64,000 bases of DNA from Symbiodinium natans (taxonomy: Eukaryota; Sar; Dinophyceae; Suessiales; Symbiodiniaceae), in contig CAJNDS010002237.1 of assembly GCA_905221605.1 (NCBI GenBank), positions 475,096-539,095 on the forward strand, given 5' to 3'. A model generated the notes under the pieces. The model saw only the letters and a program-made list of their open reading frames with translations. It made no database searches and had not been told where the DNA came from. Positions 1-11,566 of this stretch are shown piece by piece. How positions within the stretch are numbered: the stretch's first letter is position 1; every line of letters starts with the position of its first letter. Position numbers and translations under genes: made by a program.

Positions 1-3000
1 TTTTTTTGTCTCGACTGTGAGTGCGTGGGGGACGCAACGCGGCAACATGTCGCAGGCTTGGTATCGCAGCTGCAGCTCCTGTGGGCAGCTCGTGGACAGC
101 TCTTGGTTTGAGACTGCCTCGCTGCACTGGCTTGCGGCCCAGGGCGTTGCCAACCTTGGTTTGCCCCTTTCTCCGAAGTCAAAGACTTGCTCGGGTAGCT
201 CGACCCTTGCGCCGCTCCCTCAGCAAGATTACGTACTCTTCGTTGCTGCAGTGATGTTCAGTTGCGAGCAGAAGAGTAGAAGAGCTAGTTGAGGTGTGGC
301 ATTTCCTGACTGGCAGCCCTTGTGTCAGCTCTGCATGTCTTGCATCTTGGGCACGCAGCTCAGATGGCAGCTTGCAGGTCGCGCTCGTGCTCGCTTGTGC
401 AGGGACATGCCTCGCCGCACCCGAGGCCTGCAACTTCGCCACAAAGCTTCGCGAAGCTGGAGGCAGTGGCGCCCGTGCGCCCCCCGGCCCTGGCGGGCCC
501 TGGCGCTGTTGCCCTAAAACCGTTGAGTTCTGTGGCGCACAGGTATTCCGAGCCTCCTCACCCGACTCACCGTTGCCTTTGCGAGCCATGGCTTGGCCCG
601 GCCCTCAGATGCTCCGTATCCACAATGACAATGCGAGCGTTGCGAGCAGATGCGAGCAGATGCGAGCAGGCTCGGTCCAGTGGCATCGGCGTCCAGCATG
701 GCGAGCTCTGGCTCTCCATCGGCTGCAGTGGACTCCTTGCAGCCAGGACCCAAGCGAGAGAAACCATTCGAGAAACACGGGTGATCTCAGCATCTCAGCA
801 TTAGCCGTAGCCCCGCTGCTCTGATCTAAGTCTTGGCTCCCCGCTGCTGCTACAGTCATTCCTTCGATGCGGTGCCCCGGTTCTGGCCCAGCCCTCATTC
901 GAAGCTCCGCACTCACCCAAGACGTCCAAAGACCTCCCAAGACCCCCAGTTCATGGCCTGAGAGGCTTTGTGCTTTGCGCATGTGGACTTGGCGCTGCCG
1001 CCTCGCAATCTCGCTCAAGCTGGGCCCGTGCCTTGTTGCTCTTAAGACGATGCACTGCTGCACGGCTTTCTGTATCCATGTTCTCTCAGAGGCCACTGGT
1101 GTTGCTTCCTGGCTTGTGCCGGCTTGGTCCTCCTGCCACAGCGCGTGGCTCGGGATTTTCTCTGGCTCAGGGCTCAGCTCAGTTGACTGAGCCTCACCGG
1201 CTTTTTTCAGGTCCCTGGCCTGGCAAGCTTGGACGCCTCCCTGTTCCTGCACAGTTCTTTGCACTTGGATTTGGTGCTGGCTGTGCTGCTGGCTTAGAGG
1301 CTGCGCCGCGTGTGGAGGGTGGGCTGCTGACAACGCACTGAGCCGCATAAAAGAGGCCAAAGAAGAAGCGTCGCTGAGGCCCGACTCCCTGCACCCAGAC
1401 GCGCCTCCCCTTCCTCGAAGCTTGGCGCAGCTTGGCGCGCCGCCGTTGCCGTCCCGGACTCACTTGAGAGAGACTGCGCGCGACGGAGCGCATCTGGAGG
1501 CTCAAGTTTTGGCGCATCTCTTGCTCCCATGGTGAGGTCCAGAACTTCTCAGTTGGACAGTTTTCTATCAGTGCCGGATTCTGTCAACCCTGGCCGGCAT
1601 CTTACAAAGCTCGCAAGCGCTGGCAAGACATGGCTAGACGGCTAGACTGTAGCCAGATGCGTGCCGAAGGCCCTCCTCTTTCCATCCGTGGAAGCCTGAA
1701 GCAGGGAGGCTAGACTCTCGGAGATGAGACCTGAAGCCGCCAGAAGCTGTTTAGGTTTCCCTAGATTTCTGTGAGTTCTTTGCATGTTTTTGTGCAGCAC
1801 GTGAGGTGCAGCGCAGAGTCAAGATTTGAACATCGGCGGCTTCTGCATTGTTGGCAGCTATTTCTCGGTGACAGGTGGGCGTCCCAACTCGCAAGTTGAA
1901 CGAAGGTGTTTATTCAGGGACCAATGCACCCGCGCGGGTGCATCAAAGCAGTGTGCAAGCCAAGAGTGACTTCGCGTTTTTTGGGCAGTCTTCTCGCGGA
2001 AGGCTACACAAATCTGGGCTTCTTCATGCCCCCCCAATCCTTCTCCAGGCAAGGAGAGTTGGCTGGTGTGCTCTCTCTGTCTCTCCACTTGGCTCTCTCC
2101 CTTCTCACTCATTGCGAGAAGATGCAAACGGACGGAGGTTGTTGCGAACCGTCTCTCAGGCCCAGCCCACCACTACCGGCACCCGGGTTTTCCGGCACGG
2201 CCTCATCTCCGCTGCTTCAAAGCCAGGGCCCTGGGTTTTGGCCCTGTTCTGACCCTACCCAAAAGCCAGAAAGGTGTCCACCGTTGCTCTTCTTTTTGTT
2301 CTTTTGTTTTGTGTTCCTTCCTGCTATTGAGGTTGCATTCTTTAAAGAGGAGGGAAAGACAGGGAGACGGTGTGGGGGCTCTGAGGCCCTGCACGACTTG
2401 GCACGTCGGCATTGACTTCGAGAAAGGCGGCGGAACGGAGAGTTTTGCTCGGATCCGAGAGGAGATTTGCAAGAACCCGCTTTCGCGTAAGGTGCAGGCA
2501 GAGCCCCCGCTCTCTGCTCTTGACTGCACCCTCTTGGGTCCGTCCGCGACGCTGCGAAGCTGTTGCAGGAGAGTCCTCTGTGCACGGAGAACTAAGCCAC
2601 GGCGCCCTTTGCACTGCCTTGGGAGGCCAGATTCTCTGATACTTGTGCCGGCTGGAGACCCAGTTAAAGCCAAGAAAGCGCAGCCCGGAGCTGTGGCTGC
2701 CAGAGGGAGATGGAGAGAGAGAAGAAGAGAGAAGAAGCGAGAGAGAGGGAGAACAAATGCTCTGCAGATGTGTGAGGACATGTCATGTACGGAGTCGGCT
2801 GCGCCGCTTCGAAGCCTCGCAAGGTGCAGCTGTTCTGCCCTGCGCACTCTTGAAGAGGGCGTGTTTCGTGAGTTTCGTGGTTTTATAGAGGGTTTTGCGA
2901 TTATGGTCCCTTCCGTGTTTCGCAGACCTGGCCCGATGCCGGCGATGACTGCAGAGGGCTCAGCAGAGCTCAGAGGAGTGTTGGAGGAGATTCAGACTGA

Positions 3001-4165
3001 TTAAGACTGATTAAGACTTGAATAAGATGGGTGTGGGTTTGTGTATGTTGCTAGCAGTGTTGAGTTTTTTGAGAGAAGGAGGAGTCTTTGGCAGGACAGT
3101 GAAGATTGTTGAATTCGATCATCCCCAGCTGTAGTGATGTGGGAGCCATCCTCTGCCGTTCTCAGACAGGCAATTATACTTCGCTTTCCTTCACTTCTGT
3201 CGCGGGGGCTGATCGGGATTCGTTGGGCAAAGAAAACCTGAGAATACGTAGAGAGGAAGCATAGCAGAGCCCCATCGCGCATATTGAGCTATAAGGTTTA
3301 CTTGCAAAGCTTGTAAATGCGTCTAGAGACGCCCTTTCCAGGTTTGTCTTTCTGGGGATCTCGACCACTTCCGACCGAATTCCAAAAAGATTAGTGCTAG
3401 ACAGGTTTGTGAGCCCGGCTGTCTCAGTCGCTGAGTTAAACTCAGTCAAACCATCTCAAAGGAGTTTGTTTTTTTCGCAACCTCCTCGTCTTGAGGGTCA
3501 AACCGAACTTGGCAGTAGGCGGGGGGGGGACTTTTGGCCTGATATCTCAAGGATTCAAGGTCACACAAGAGCGGCGATTCAGCTCAGGCTCCTGGATGCT
3601 AAGTTCGGCTGGATTTGCATATAAGATCTCTTGGGTTAGTGTCTTGAAACAAGATCCCATCCCTGCGATGCCTGATTTTTCACTGCTCGTGTCACCTGGA
3701 GAGATGCTGACGATTTGTTTCTTGGGTGTGAATATGTGTGAATTGCATGAGCCCTGCGGTCTTGAGAGTTGCGCCTGAGTTTTCGGGCACCTGGCCTTGG
3801 CCTCTCGGCCCAAGGGCTCAAGGGGCCGAGAGCGGGAGATTCCCCAAAGCCGGAGAGCACATAACGGTGTCTGTCGCTCTCTCAAAAACCACATCTCAGA
3901 GAAATCCGGGAGTAACACACACAACTCCCCATGTTTATCAAAGGAAGAAGAGGGGGGAGAAGGCTCTCGAACCTTTTCTGAAAGAAAGCCTACAGGAAGC
4001 CGGGGAGACGAGGCGAGCACACGGGCACGGGGAGTGATCCCAAGGGATTCTCAAGGCGCCCCGCCTTGTTCTTGTTTGGGAGCGCAGCGTTTAAGTCACG
4101 CTGTTTAAGACCGTCTCTGTGAGACACAGTCACTGACACAGTTTCTGAGTCCGCCGGAGGAAGTT
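1..4165. other. Host DNA without recognisable gene
   Basis: This is GC-rich sequence with short purine and pyrimidine tracts and short local repeats, such as a triple 'gatgcgagca'-type repeat near 640-670. Several frames stay open for 100-300 codons on either strand (the longest is 2066-3004, +), but their translations are arginine/serine/leucine-rich and show no domain. Overlapping frames are equally open, as expected for GC-rich non-coding DNA. Short exons of a spliced gene could be hidden here and would not be visible without RNA data. Confidence 0.5.
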
Positions 4166-4171
4166 TTCTTG

Positions 4172-4177
<6 letters not shown>

Positions 4178-4226
<49 letters not shown>
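4178..4226. repeat. (CT)n microsatellite
   Basis: About 24 uninterrupted CT dinucleotides follow a run of seven C. The opposite strand is a pure GA tract, which reads as alternating Arg-Glu in spurious translations. Similar CT/GA tracts recur at 11.53, 12.53, 13.55, 14.15, 14.84 and 20.52 kb, so this is a genome-wide habit of the host. Confidence 0.95.
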
Positions 4227-4229
<3 letters not shown>

Positions 4230-4232
<3 letters not shown>

Positions 4233-7200
4233 GCCGAAGTCTCTTGTTCTCTCCGAATTGCCTGACTCTGCTCTGAGGGCTTCGGGAACCCGGGGTTCCC
4301 GCTTTTGCCAAAGACGGCCGCGCGGACGGGCCTCGCTCCTTCGGTGCCCGGAAGCCCAGAGGTCCGTTTTGTCAGCTGACCAAAAAAAACAGAAAGCAAA
4401 AGGGAGACAAGGGAGAGTCGTTCAAAGTGCGCAACAAGAGAGGAGGAAAAGAGAGAGTGAGAGAGCGCGAGAGAGAGCAAGAGCGGATCTGCATGTTGTG
4501 CTGCAAGTTTGCCGCTTTGCTCTCAGGTGCCGTGCTGCACGATTGGCCCTGTCTTCACTGGTGATTGACTTTCTACATCTCGAGACACAGCCTCAGCGGA
4601 AACAAAAGCAAAGCAGGCTGCTTCATTCGTGAACTGCTAGCGGCTGCCAGCGGCCTCGTTAGCTGTTTTGCTGTTTTTCCTGCTTTTGCGGTTGTAGCAG
4701 TTCTTGGGCTCTCCCCTTGGTTCCGCCTTGCTCGCACTCTTTGCCGAGGTTGGCAACAATGCTGCGGAGCTCTGCCAGGTTAGAAGCTCTTCTACCTGTG
4801 CCCTCCAAATATCCGTTTGCTTTGGCACCAGTTTTGCAGAGTCGTGCTGCTGCTTGCCTATGCAAGGTGGATGCTGCGCGCACTCATGCATGCTGCACAT
4901 CCCGTACCTTGTCCTGTATCTTTTTGTAGGCTCTCGTAGAGTGCACACGTGCTTACCGGCAGTCTGACTCTCGGCCGCCATGTCAACCGCTAAAGAGGTC
5001 TCTGTTTCCGGGAACACGGGAACCACCGGGAACCATGCGTTTCGACATAGTTGATGTGCCGCCCAGTCCCGTAGGCCCCGAACCTTGGCTTTTTGTCTGA
5101 GACTGGACAAAGGGGGGGCATCTTTGACATCTCCGAGACTTCTTGAGTCGGAAGCTCGAACACACAGAACCCTCCAACCCCGGCAAACCTCCAACAACCC
5201 ATGAAGCAGGCGCATGAGACCGAGAAGCACCAAGAAGAAGGGCATGTCCACAGCCAGGAAGAAGTGCCAAAGCGAGTGCCGAAAGGACCGCTGCTCCTTC
5301 GTCGCAGAGCTCCTGATGGCTGGACATCATGGGCGAGTGTTAGACGAAATGACTAGAGGGGTGCAAACCATCCCTGAGATGATGTTGGGACCTTTCTAGC
5401 TGCCGTTTGCAGTGTGAACACGTGACATCCAAAGCTGCGCTCTGAATCTAAGCCCCCAGATCACTGTAAACCCCAAACTGCGAGCCGGATGTGTGCCAAT
5501 AGGAACCCAGGAGACCAGTGTTTAGAGGTGATCCCGGGTCTACGCCTGGAGTAGCTGAGAAAGCCGACCAGCGGAATGGCATTCAAGGAGGAGAGCAGCG
5601 GCAGATGTGGAAAGGCCAGCCAGTACATGTAAAAAGAAAAGCCGAGGGCGCATTGTCGGGTGAATGAGGCGAAGTATGCGAAATCTCCAACATGCCCGCC
5701 GGACCTGCCGGACCTCGTCCTCAAATCCGTGGTTTGCGAGCACGGCCCTTCGGCTCAAGCGAGCCAGCGAAGATCGTCACTGCTCCAGCTGAAAATTTCG
5801 AGCTTTTGTATGCTCGAGCGGCAGCTGACTGTGCAGCTTGAGAACAACAGTTCTCGCGGAACAGCAGAGATTGCTACGAGGGTTGGTATGGTGCTACTGC
5901 CTTTGCTGATGGGCTTCTCCCCGGTGGTTTCGCCATCCATGCTCCATTGTCAGCGGCAGCTTTCCTGTCTGCCTGCTTCCCTTCGATTGCACTGAGCCTC
6001 TTCGGCAAGGATGCCGTTGATGCCGTCAGAAAGCTTTTGAGGAGGAAGTATGTTTTCCTGATCCCATCTGGCGTGGCAACAGCCGAAAAGACGATCGTCG
6101 AAGCCAGTGCCGTTAAAGTCGCGGGCCTGACCTTGGTTAAAGTCATCATGAAGACTGGCATTCTGCACAACCTTTGGATGTGCCTTGCATCACACATGAA
6201 GCACATGTGACATGTGGCGGTACCGCTTTGGCGGCATGTTAGGCAATGGTTCTTGCTGCTTCAGAGCTCTCTGGGTCAAGTAGTATCCAGACATGGATGC
6301 ACAACACGAATGTGCACAATTGCGCAGGCGCCACACCCTTGGCTTGCGTGCGCGGACTGAGTCCTTGCAGATTCTCACTCTTTTGGCGAACCCATGTAGC
6401 ATACTGGGTGGTTTCAGTCGTGTTAGGACAACGGTTGTAGAGACCCTTGACATGGAGACCACACCGAAAAATCCCGGAACAATGGAACATGACATACCAA
6501 GCAAGCCCTCACCAAGAGCAGAACGTGTGTGCTGTGTGTGTATTCACAAGGCTTATGACTCAAACCCTCGCAGGGACGCTGCGCCCACATGTGTAGCATG
6601 TGTAGGGGAAAGACTGGTGTGGGAGTGGCAAATCTTACGAGAAGGCATCACTTGCGGCTGGACTGTGCCTCTTGAGGTCCTCGTGATCACTGCTGGAGCT
6701 TTGGCTACCACTGTTGCAGCTTCGATGGATGCTATCGTTATGCGATTACTGCAACTCTGCTGGCTGAAGATTCTGTGCGCTCGCCGTGCTGATCCTCTCG
6801 GCCCTGCTTTGCAATGCGGTCATGTGTGCGCTCTACGGCGCTGCCCTCTTGACAAAGGAGAAGAGCGCAGCTGCAGACATGAGAAGCGAGATTCGCAAGA
6901 TTCTCTCGGACTAAAGCTCATTAACATTGGCCAGCTTCTAGTCCTCAGTGATGCCCTTCAGTCTTGGCCCGGTTCACGTATCTGTCTCACCCATCCAGGA
7001 TTGAGCGCGTTTTCCATTAGCAGTACTTGCCCGCCGGCTGGTGCCCCACAATTCCCCCTGCGCAACCCATCACGAATCGTGTCTTGGTTGAATGTCCTAT
7101 AGTCGCTTGAGATGAGGGTGTCTTTCCCAAATTTTCCATGCGGCAGGCGGACTTGTTTGCATAGCGGTTAAATGCTCTTCCTGGACATAGTATCCTAGTA

Positions 7201-8085
7201 CCAATCGATTTTGGCTGCGCAGACCACACTCAGTTTGGGCTTGGCCTCCGGCCGAGGGGCCATTATCATGCACATGGCACGCAGTCGACATATTCCCAAC
7301 ATGCTTGCATGCTTCGTGGCTCCCGCATGTGCTAACCGGGCAGCCATGACGACCTTGTCACAAGACTCTGGTTGGCCACCGTAGATACAAATCGCTGGTG
7401 GTGTGAAGTGGTGTGAAGTGCTTTGCGCGTTGCACGCTTGCAAAAAGCGCTTTGCCCAGCTTATGGCTTGCTTCGCTTGCTCTCTCTGCTGTGCTTGTTT
7501 TTGCCACTTCCCTCGCTGCGCATTCTTAGAAAACATGGAGGGTGAAGCACCACAGCTTATTAGGACATTACGCAGGTGCTGATATAGATATAGGAACATA
7601 CGCGCTCCTACTACTGCCGCTTTCTTGTTTTGAGAGGCGAGGTGACCCTTGCTATGATTTTCGTATAATGTCCGTAAAGGAGACTGTTGCTCCGGGCCCA
7701 AACTGCCATCAACTCCAGGAGATGTGGTTAGGACCGCTTAGGATCGCTCTGAGACGTTTGTGGGGTTTTGAGGCCCCCACCAGAACTCCTGTGCGGCTGC
7801 AGTCAGCTCGAGATTGGTGGTCTGGGCTGCGCGTGTTCTCCTCAAGCACGTAGACCCCTTGGGGGGGGTTAGGCAGGGGGGTTGTATCGAGCAGTTCCGG
7901 CTTTTATGCTTATTCCGAGCCTAAACTGAAAAATTCAGCTAACTTTGGAAGGTGATTGATGGGATTTGCAACTTTTTCCGATACCACAGTATACTGTACC
8001 CAAGTAAAGTCTGCGATAGGTTACTAACGCCATCGTGCACTGCACTATACTCTACTTCGAGTAGGTCTTCCATAGCAGACCGCGG
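4230..8085. other. Host DNA, no supported gene
   Basis: No domain was recognised. Two stretches are worth noting. From about 5848 to 6210 (+) a frame stays open with an ordinary, non-repetitive composition (it includes SIALSLFGKDAVDAVRKLL), and it has a single TGA separating it from further plausible coding sequence upstream. From 6293 to 7102 (+) a 269-codon frame is open. Neither resembles a family I know and both are also open on other frames, so I do not call them genes. Confidence 0.4.
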
Positions 8086-8090
8086 ACTTA

Positions 8091-8995
8091 CTCGCTTATG
8101 ACTTTTGTTATCGCTTGTGACTTTTTCTAGTTTCTCGCTTGTGACTTTTGAAAAAAGTTGGTTCTGACTTGTGACTTTTTTGCGCACAGGGGCTCGAAAC
8201 ACTGCAAAACACAGTTTGCTACCAGCTGCTAGCACGTTCATCTTCATTTTGTTGTGTCCTTGTTCTGTTGTTCTCCCTTGGTCCGCTTTCCCGTTGGATG
8301 GTCGTGCGCTTGCCGAGTCGTCTCCCTTAGGCTCCCTTCCTGTTGGGACGGGGTGCCGGGCTTCCATCACCAGTGTCTTCACTTGTCTCCCTTTTGTCTC
8401 CCTTCATGTTGGATCTGGATAGGGTTTGATAGGGTCTTGACGTTGAGCGGGTCCAAACAGTTTTTTTTCGGGGTTCTGCGCTCAGTCTCAAGGGACTCCT
8501 CCCACACCTCGCTGTTGTTGAGCACCGCGTGGAACACGCTATTATCAACCCCCCCCCCCACCCCACACCCCACTGTTGTCGAGAAGCACGTCCTTTCCAC
8601 CCCCCTCTTGTCGAGCAGCACATGGAATGTTGTTGGGGGGCATGTGGAACACGCTATTATCAAGAAGCCCGCCCCCCCCCCCCCACCCCACCACACCTCG
8701 CTCTTGTTGGCAGCACCTGGAACACGCCATTCCCCACCCACCCCAGCACATCCCAGTGTTGTTCGGGGAGCAGGTCCTTTCCAGCCCTGTTGCTGAGCAG
8801 CACCCCCCGCTCACTGGTAACTATTTCCCCAAAATCAAGACTCACATGTAACTACAGTCACAAGTGAGCCAGCCCCCAAAAAAAAGACGCAAGTGAGTTT
8901 TTGAACCCCTCTCGAGCGGGAGCTGTTTTTTTTTAGAATATAGTCGGAAGTGAGTTTTAAAACAGTCAGAAGTGAGAAGATTTGTCACAAGTGAG
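8091..8995. mobile_element. Possible DNA transposon with inverted subterminal repeats
   Basis: The left edge (8091-8179) holds four copies of a motif close to CTCGCTTGTGAC followed by T-runs, at 8091, 8110, 8134 and 8164. The right edge (8857-8995) holds five copies of its reverse complement, close to GTCACAAGTGAG, at 8857, 8886, 8943, 8965 and 8984. Clusters of a short motif in opposite orientation at two ends about 900 bp apart are typical of transposase-binding subterminal repeats in hAT- or Mutator-like elements and MITEs. No transposase frame lies between them, so this would be a non-autonomous copy. The exact ends and the target duplication were not resolved. Confidence 0.4.
8520..8800. 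repeat. Imperfect C-rich tandem repeat
   Basis: Variants of 'tggaacacgctatt' recur near 8530, 8645 and 8718, each preceded by a 'gagcagcac' type motif and followed by C-runs of about ten bases and 'cactgttgtcgag'-like segments. This is a two-and-a-half-copy degenerate tandem array. It lies inside the putative element bounded by the inverted subterminal motifs. Confidence 0.7.
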
Positions 8996-9229
8996 CGGTT
9001 GGCCCAAACGAGAGTACACCCGACCTTACCTTACAGTGTCTCTAATCACGGCCCGGCGTTGTGCTGACGGGAGGTGCGGATGTGCGACATGTCACAGGTA
9101 CCCAGTTGCGCAGGCGCCGGTGCTCCACCGCTACTGCAGGGATTCAGCAAGCCAGGCGCCGAGAGAACCGAGCTGTTGCCTGCGAGCCCCAGTGCGAGAC
9201 ATGCGTAGGCTGAAAGACTGGAAGAGTTG

Positions 9230-9256
9230 TTTTTTTTTTTTTTTGGGGGGGGGGGG
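9230..9256. repeat. Poly-T / poly-G junction
   Basis: Fifteen T are followed directly by twelve G on the + strand. Overlapping frames read Phe/Gly or Pro/Lys runs here and have no coding meaning. Confidence 0.95.
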
Positions 9257-11526
9257 TGCACTGCGTCACGGCGCTGACACTGCTGAGGCCTGGATTGGCT
9301 TCCTCACCTTTCGGGCCTTCGCGTTTGGGTGTTTTGCTGGCGGCGCTGGCTGCTGCAAAGCCCGCTCTCTGGAGCCGATGCTGAGCGCGAAAACACTTCT
9401 CTGAGTCTCGTGACTCTTTAGGCCTGGAGCTTCAGTGACGTCACGGTCGCTCTGCCAATGTGGAGCTATACTTCCAGTGCCAATGCTCAGAGGATTCTTC
9501 CTTGGCTAACGCGATGCTGATTGTGAAAGTGGTGGTGTACTGCCTTTGGTATTTTGGATGTAGAACTCAAGTAGACTATTTTGTGATTTTGTGCTGCTGT
9601 TGTACTGACAGGTCTCTGCTTTTGCCAAGATGGACTTAGCCTCGACACCCAGACGCTTTGCACGGCCGGAGTCGGCACCTAAGTGTGTCGTTTCCAAGCT
9701 GGGCCTCTTTTGTGGGCCCCCCCCCCCCTGCTTTTGGTCTTTTGGTGTACGTCCTCGGCTCAGGTTTCCTACACTTCCTTGTGGCTGCTCTCGACCTCCC
9801 ACAACGAGTGTGTCTCGGTTAGAGCTCGACAGCCGGATGACAAAAGTGACATAAAGTGACCAGAATCACAACAGAACCCAACGAGGTGATGGGTCATGTT
9901 CAGCTTGACTCCACTCCCTTCTTGCACAGCATGTTCTGCATGGACTTTCCACCTCCTGTGTCCGGGCCCCAATACGCAGGGGGCGCTTTGCACACAAGAC
10001 CTGCATAAGCGTTTCGTCTACGCGTGCCCAAGGCTGGATTTTTTGCACCTTGGCACGGTGCTGCTTTCGCGAAGCTTTACAAAGATGGGTTCGCCGCTCA
10101 TTGTGCCGGGGCCCCACCACCGGAGGTTGTTTTCTTTCTTTCTCGTTGTTTGTTTTGTTTTTACCCGTCGCTCGCTCTCTCTCTCTCTCTCTCCAGAGTC
10201 TTCCTTCCTCTTCTCATCAAGGTGGTTTCTGTTTTTGTCATGTCTCTTCTCATCTTTGGGAAGTGTCAGGTTCGGACAGGGCCGCCCTGGGAGCTCAGCC
10301 TCCGCCTTCGACGCCGTCGCTCCAGGAACGGACATTTGCACTGCTCGGAGCTGGTGACCAGCTGGTGCTTGTGTCAACAGTCACTCAAGCATTCACAAAA
10401 AAAACTATTAGCTGCTTTCTCTTTTTCTCCTGTAGTGGAGTCGCTGACATGAGACTCCAAGACTCCGCGCACCTTCGCCGCTTCCCCTTCACGCGCGGAT
10501 CCGCGAGGAGCCACGATGAGCGTTCTTAAAGTCTTAACAAAACCCAGCGCCCCCGCAAATGTGGACCGCGCCATGGCGTCTCTCGCGAATTTCACAAAAC
10601 CTTTGACATGCCACTCGAAAAGTTGGGGCAAGTTTGCTGAAACCGCTAACCCGTCAACCCTTCCCCCGCTTCTTGGCATCGCCTCCAAAGCGGCATCGGT
10701 TCTTGTTGGCGTCACATCGTGCGCATGGGTATCGTCGCCGACAGAGTCGTGACGTGCAGGGCGTTGCTTTTCTCAGTGGTGCGTATTCCGTAGGATGATG
10801 AAACATATTGAAACATGCAACAGGCTTACAGCTGCAGTGGTCCGCTTTGTCGTACTCGCGTCTTCGCGGTGTGTCGGTTCAGCCTTCTTTGAGTCTTTTG
10901 GTCTTTTGGTCTTTGTCCCGGTGGCGCTCTCAGAGAGATTTTTACGTTTCTGCTCAGGCGCAACGCTTGCAATCCGCGGCGCGCTGAAACAGACGAGTCC
11001 TGGGCCTTAGAACGTTTCAGAGGGCTTCAGACCCTTCAGACCCTTTCAGCTCACTGTTGCCTGCTCACAGTTTCAAGACACACTCAACACTTTGCCCTTC
11101 AAATGATGTTTGTTGTGTGTTTTTTTCGAATTCATGTGGTTTTTCGAAATCATGTAACAGAAACAGTGATTCTCTTTAACTTGTTGTTGTCATTGAAAGA
11201 CCTCTTTCTCTTTTCTTGTCTGTTCCTTTTGAATCATTTCTTCCCTGTCTCTGAGGCCTCGATGTAGCCGGCTCCGGCGTCCTCGGGGGCTACTTCCCTG
11301 TCGCAGGTGCGCCGAGAGAACTCTGCAGATGCTTCTAGAACAGAACGAGAAGAAAGAGACTTCTCTCTCAGCTCTTTCTCTTCCTCTTTCCTTGACCTCC
11401 TTTCCTTACCTTCTGTTCTTCTAGGATTGAATTCCTCTCCTTCCTTCCCTGCCTCCTTTGGGAGGCTACGCGCATGCGGGCCCCTCGCCCCTGGCGCACT
11501 CCTTCGCAAGGCCAAAAGAGAGTTGA

Positions 11527-11566
<40 letters not shown>

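Noticed and set aside
2066-3004. 312-codon frame (+)
   Set aside because: Arg/Ser/Leu-rich composition, no domain, and overlapping frames on the other strand are equally open.
6293-7102. 269-codon frame (+)
   Set aside because: No recognisable family or repeat. Length alone is weak evidence in GC-rich DNA with few AT-rich stops.
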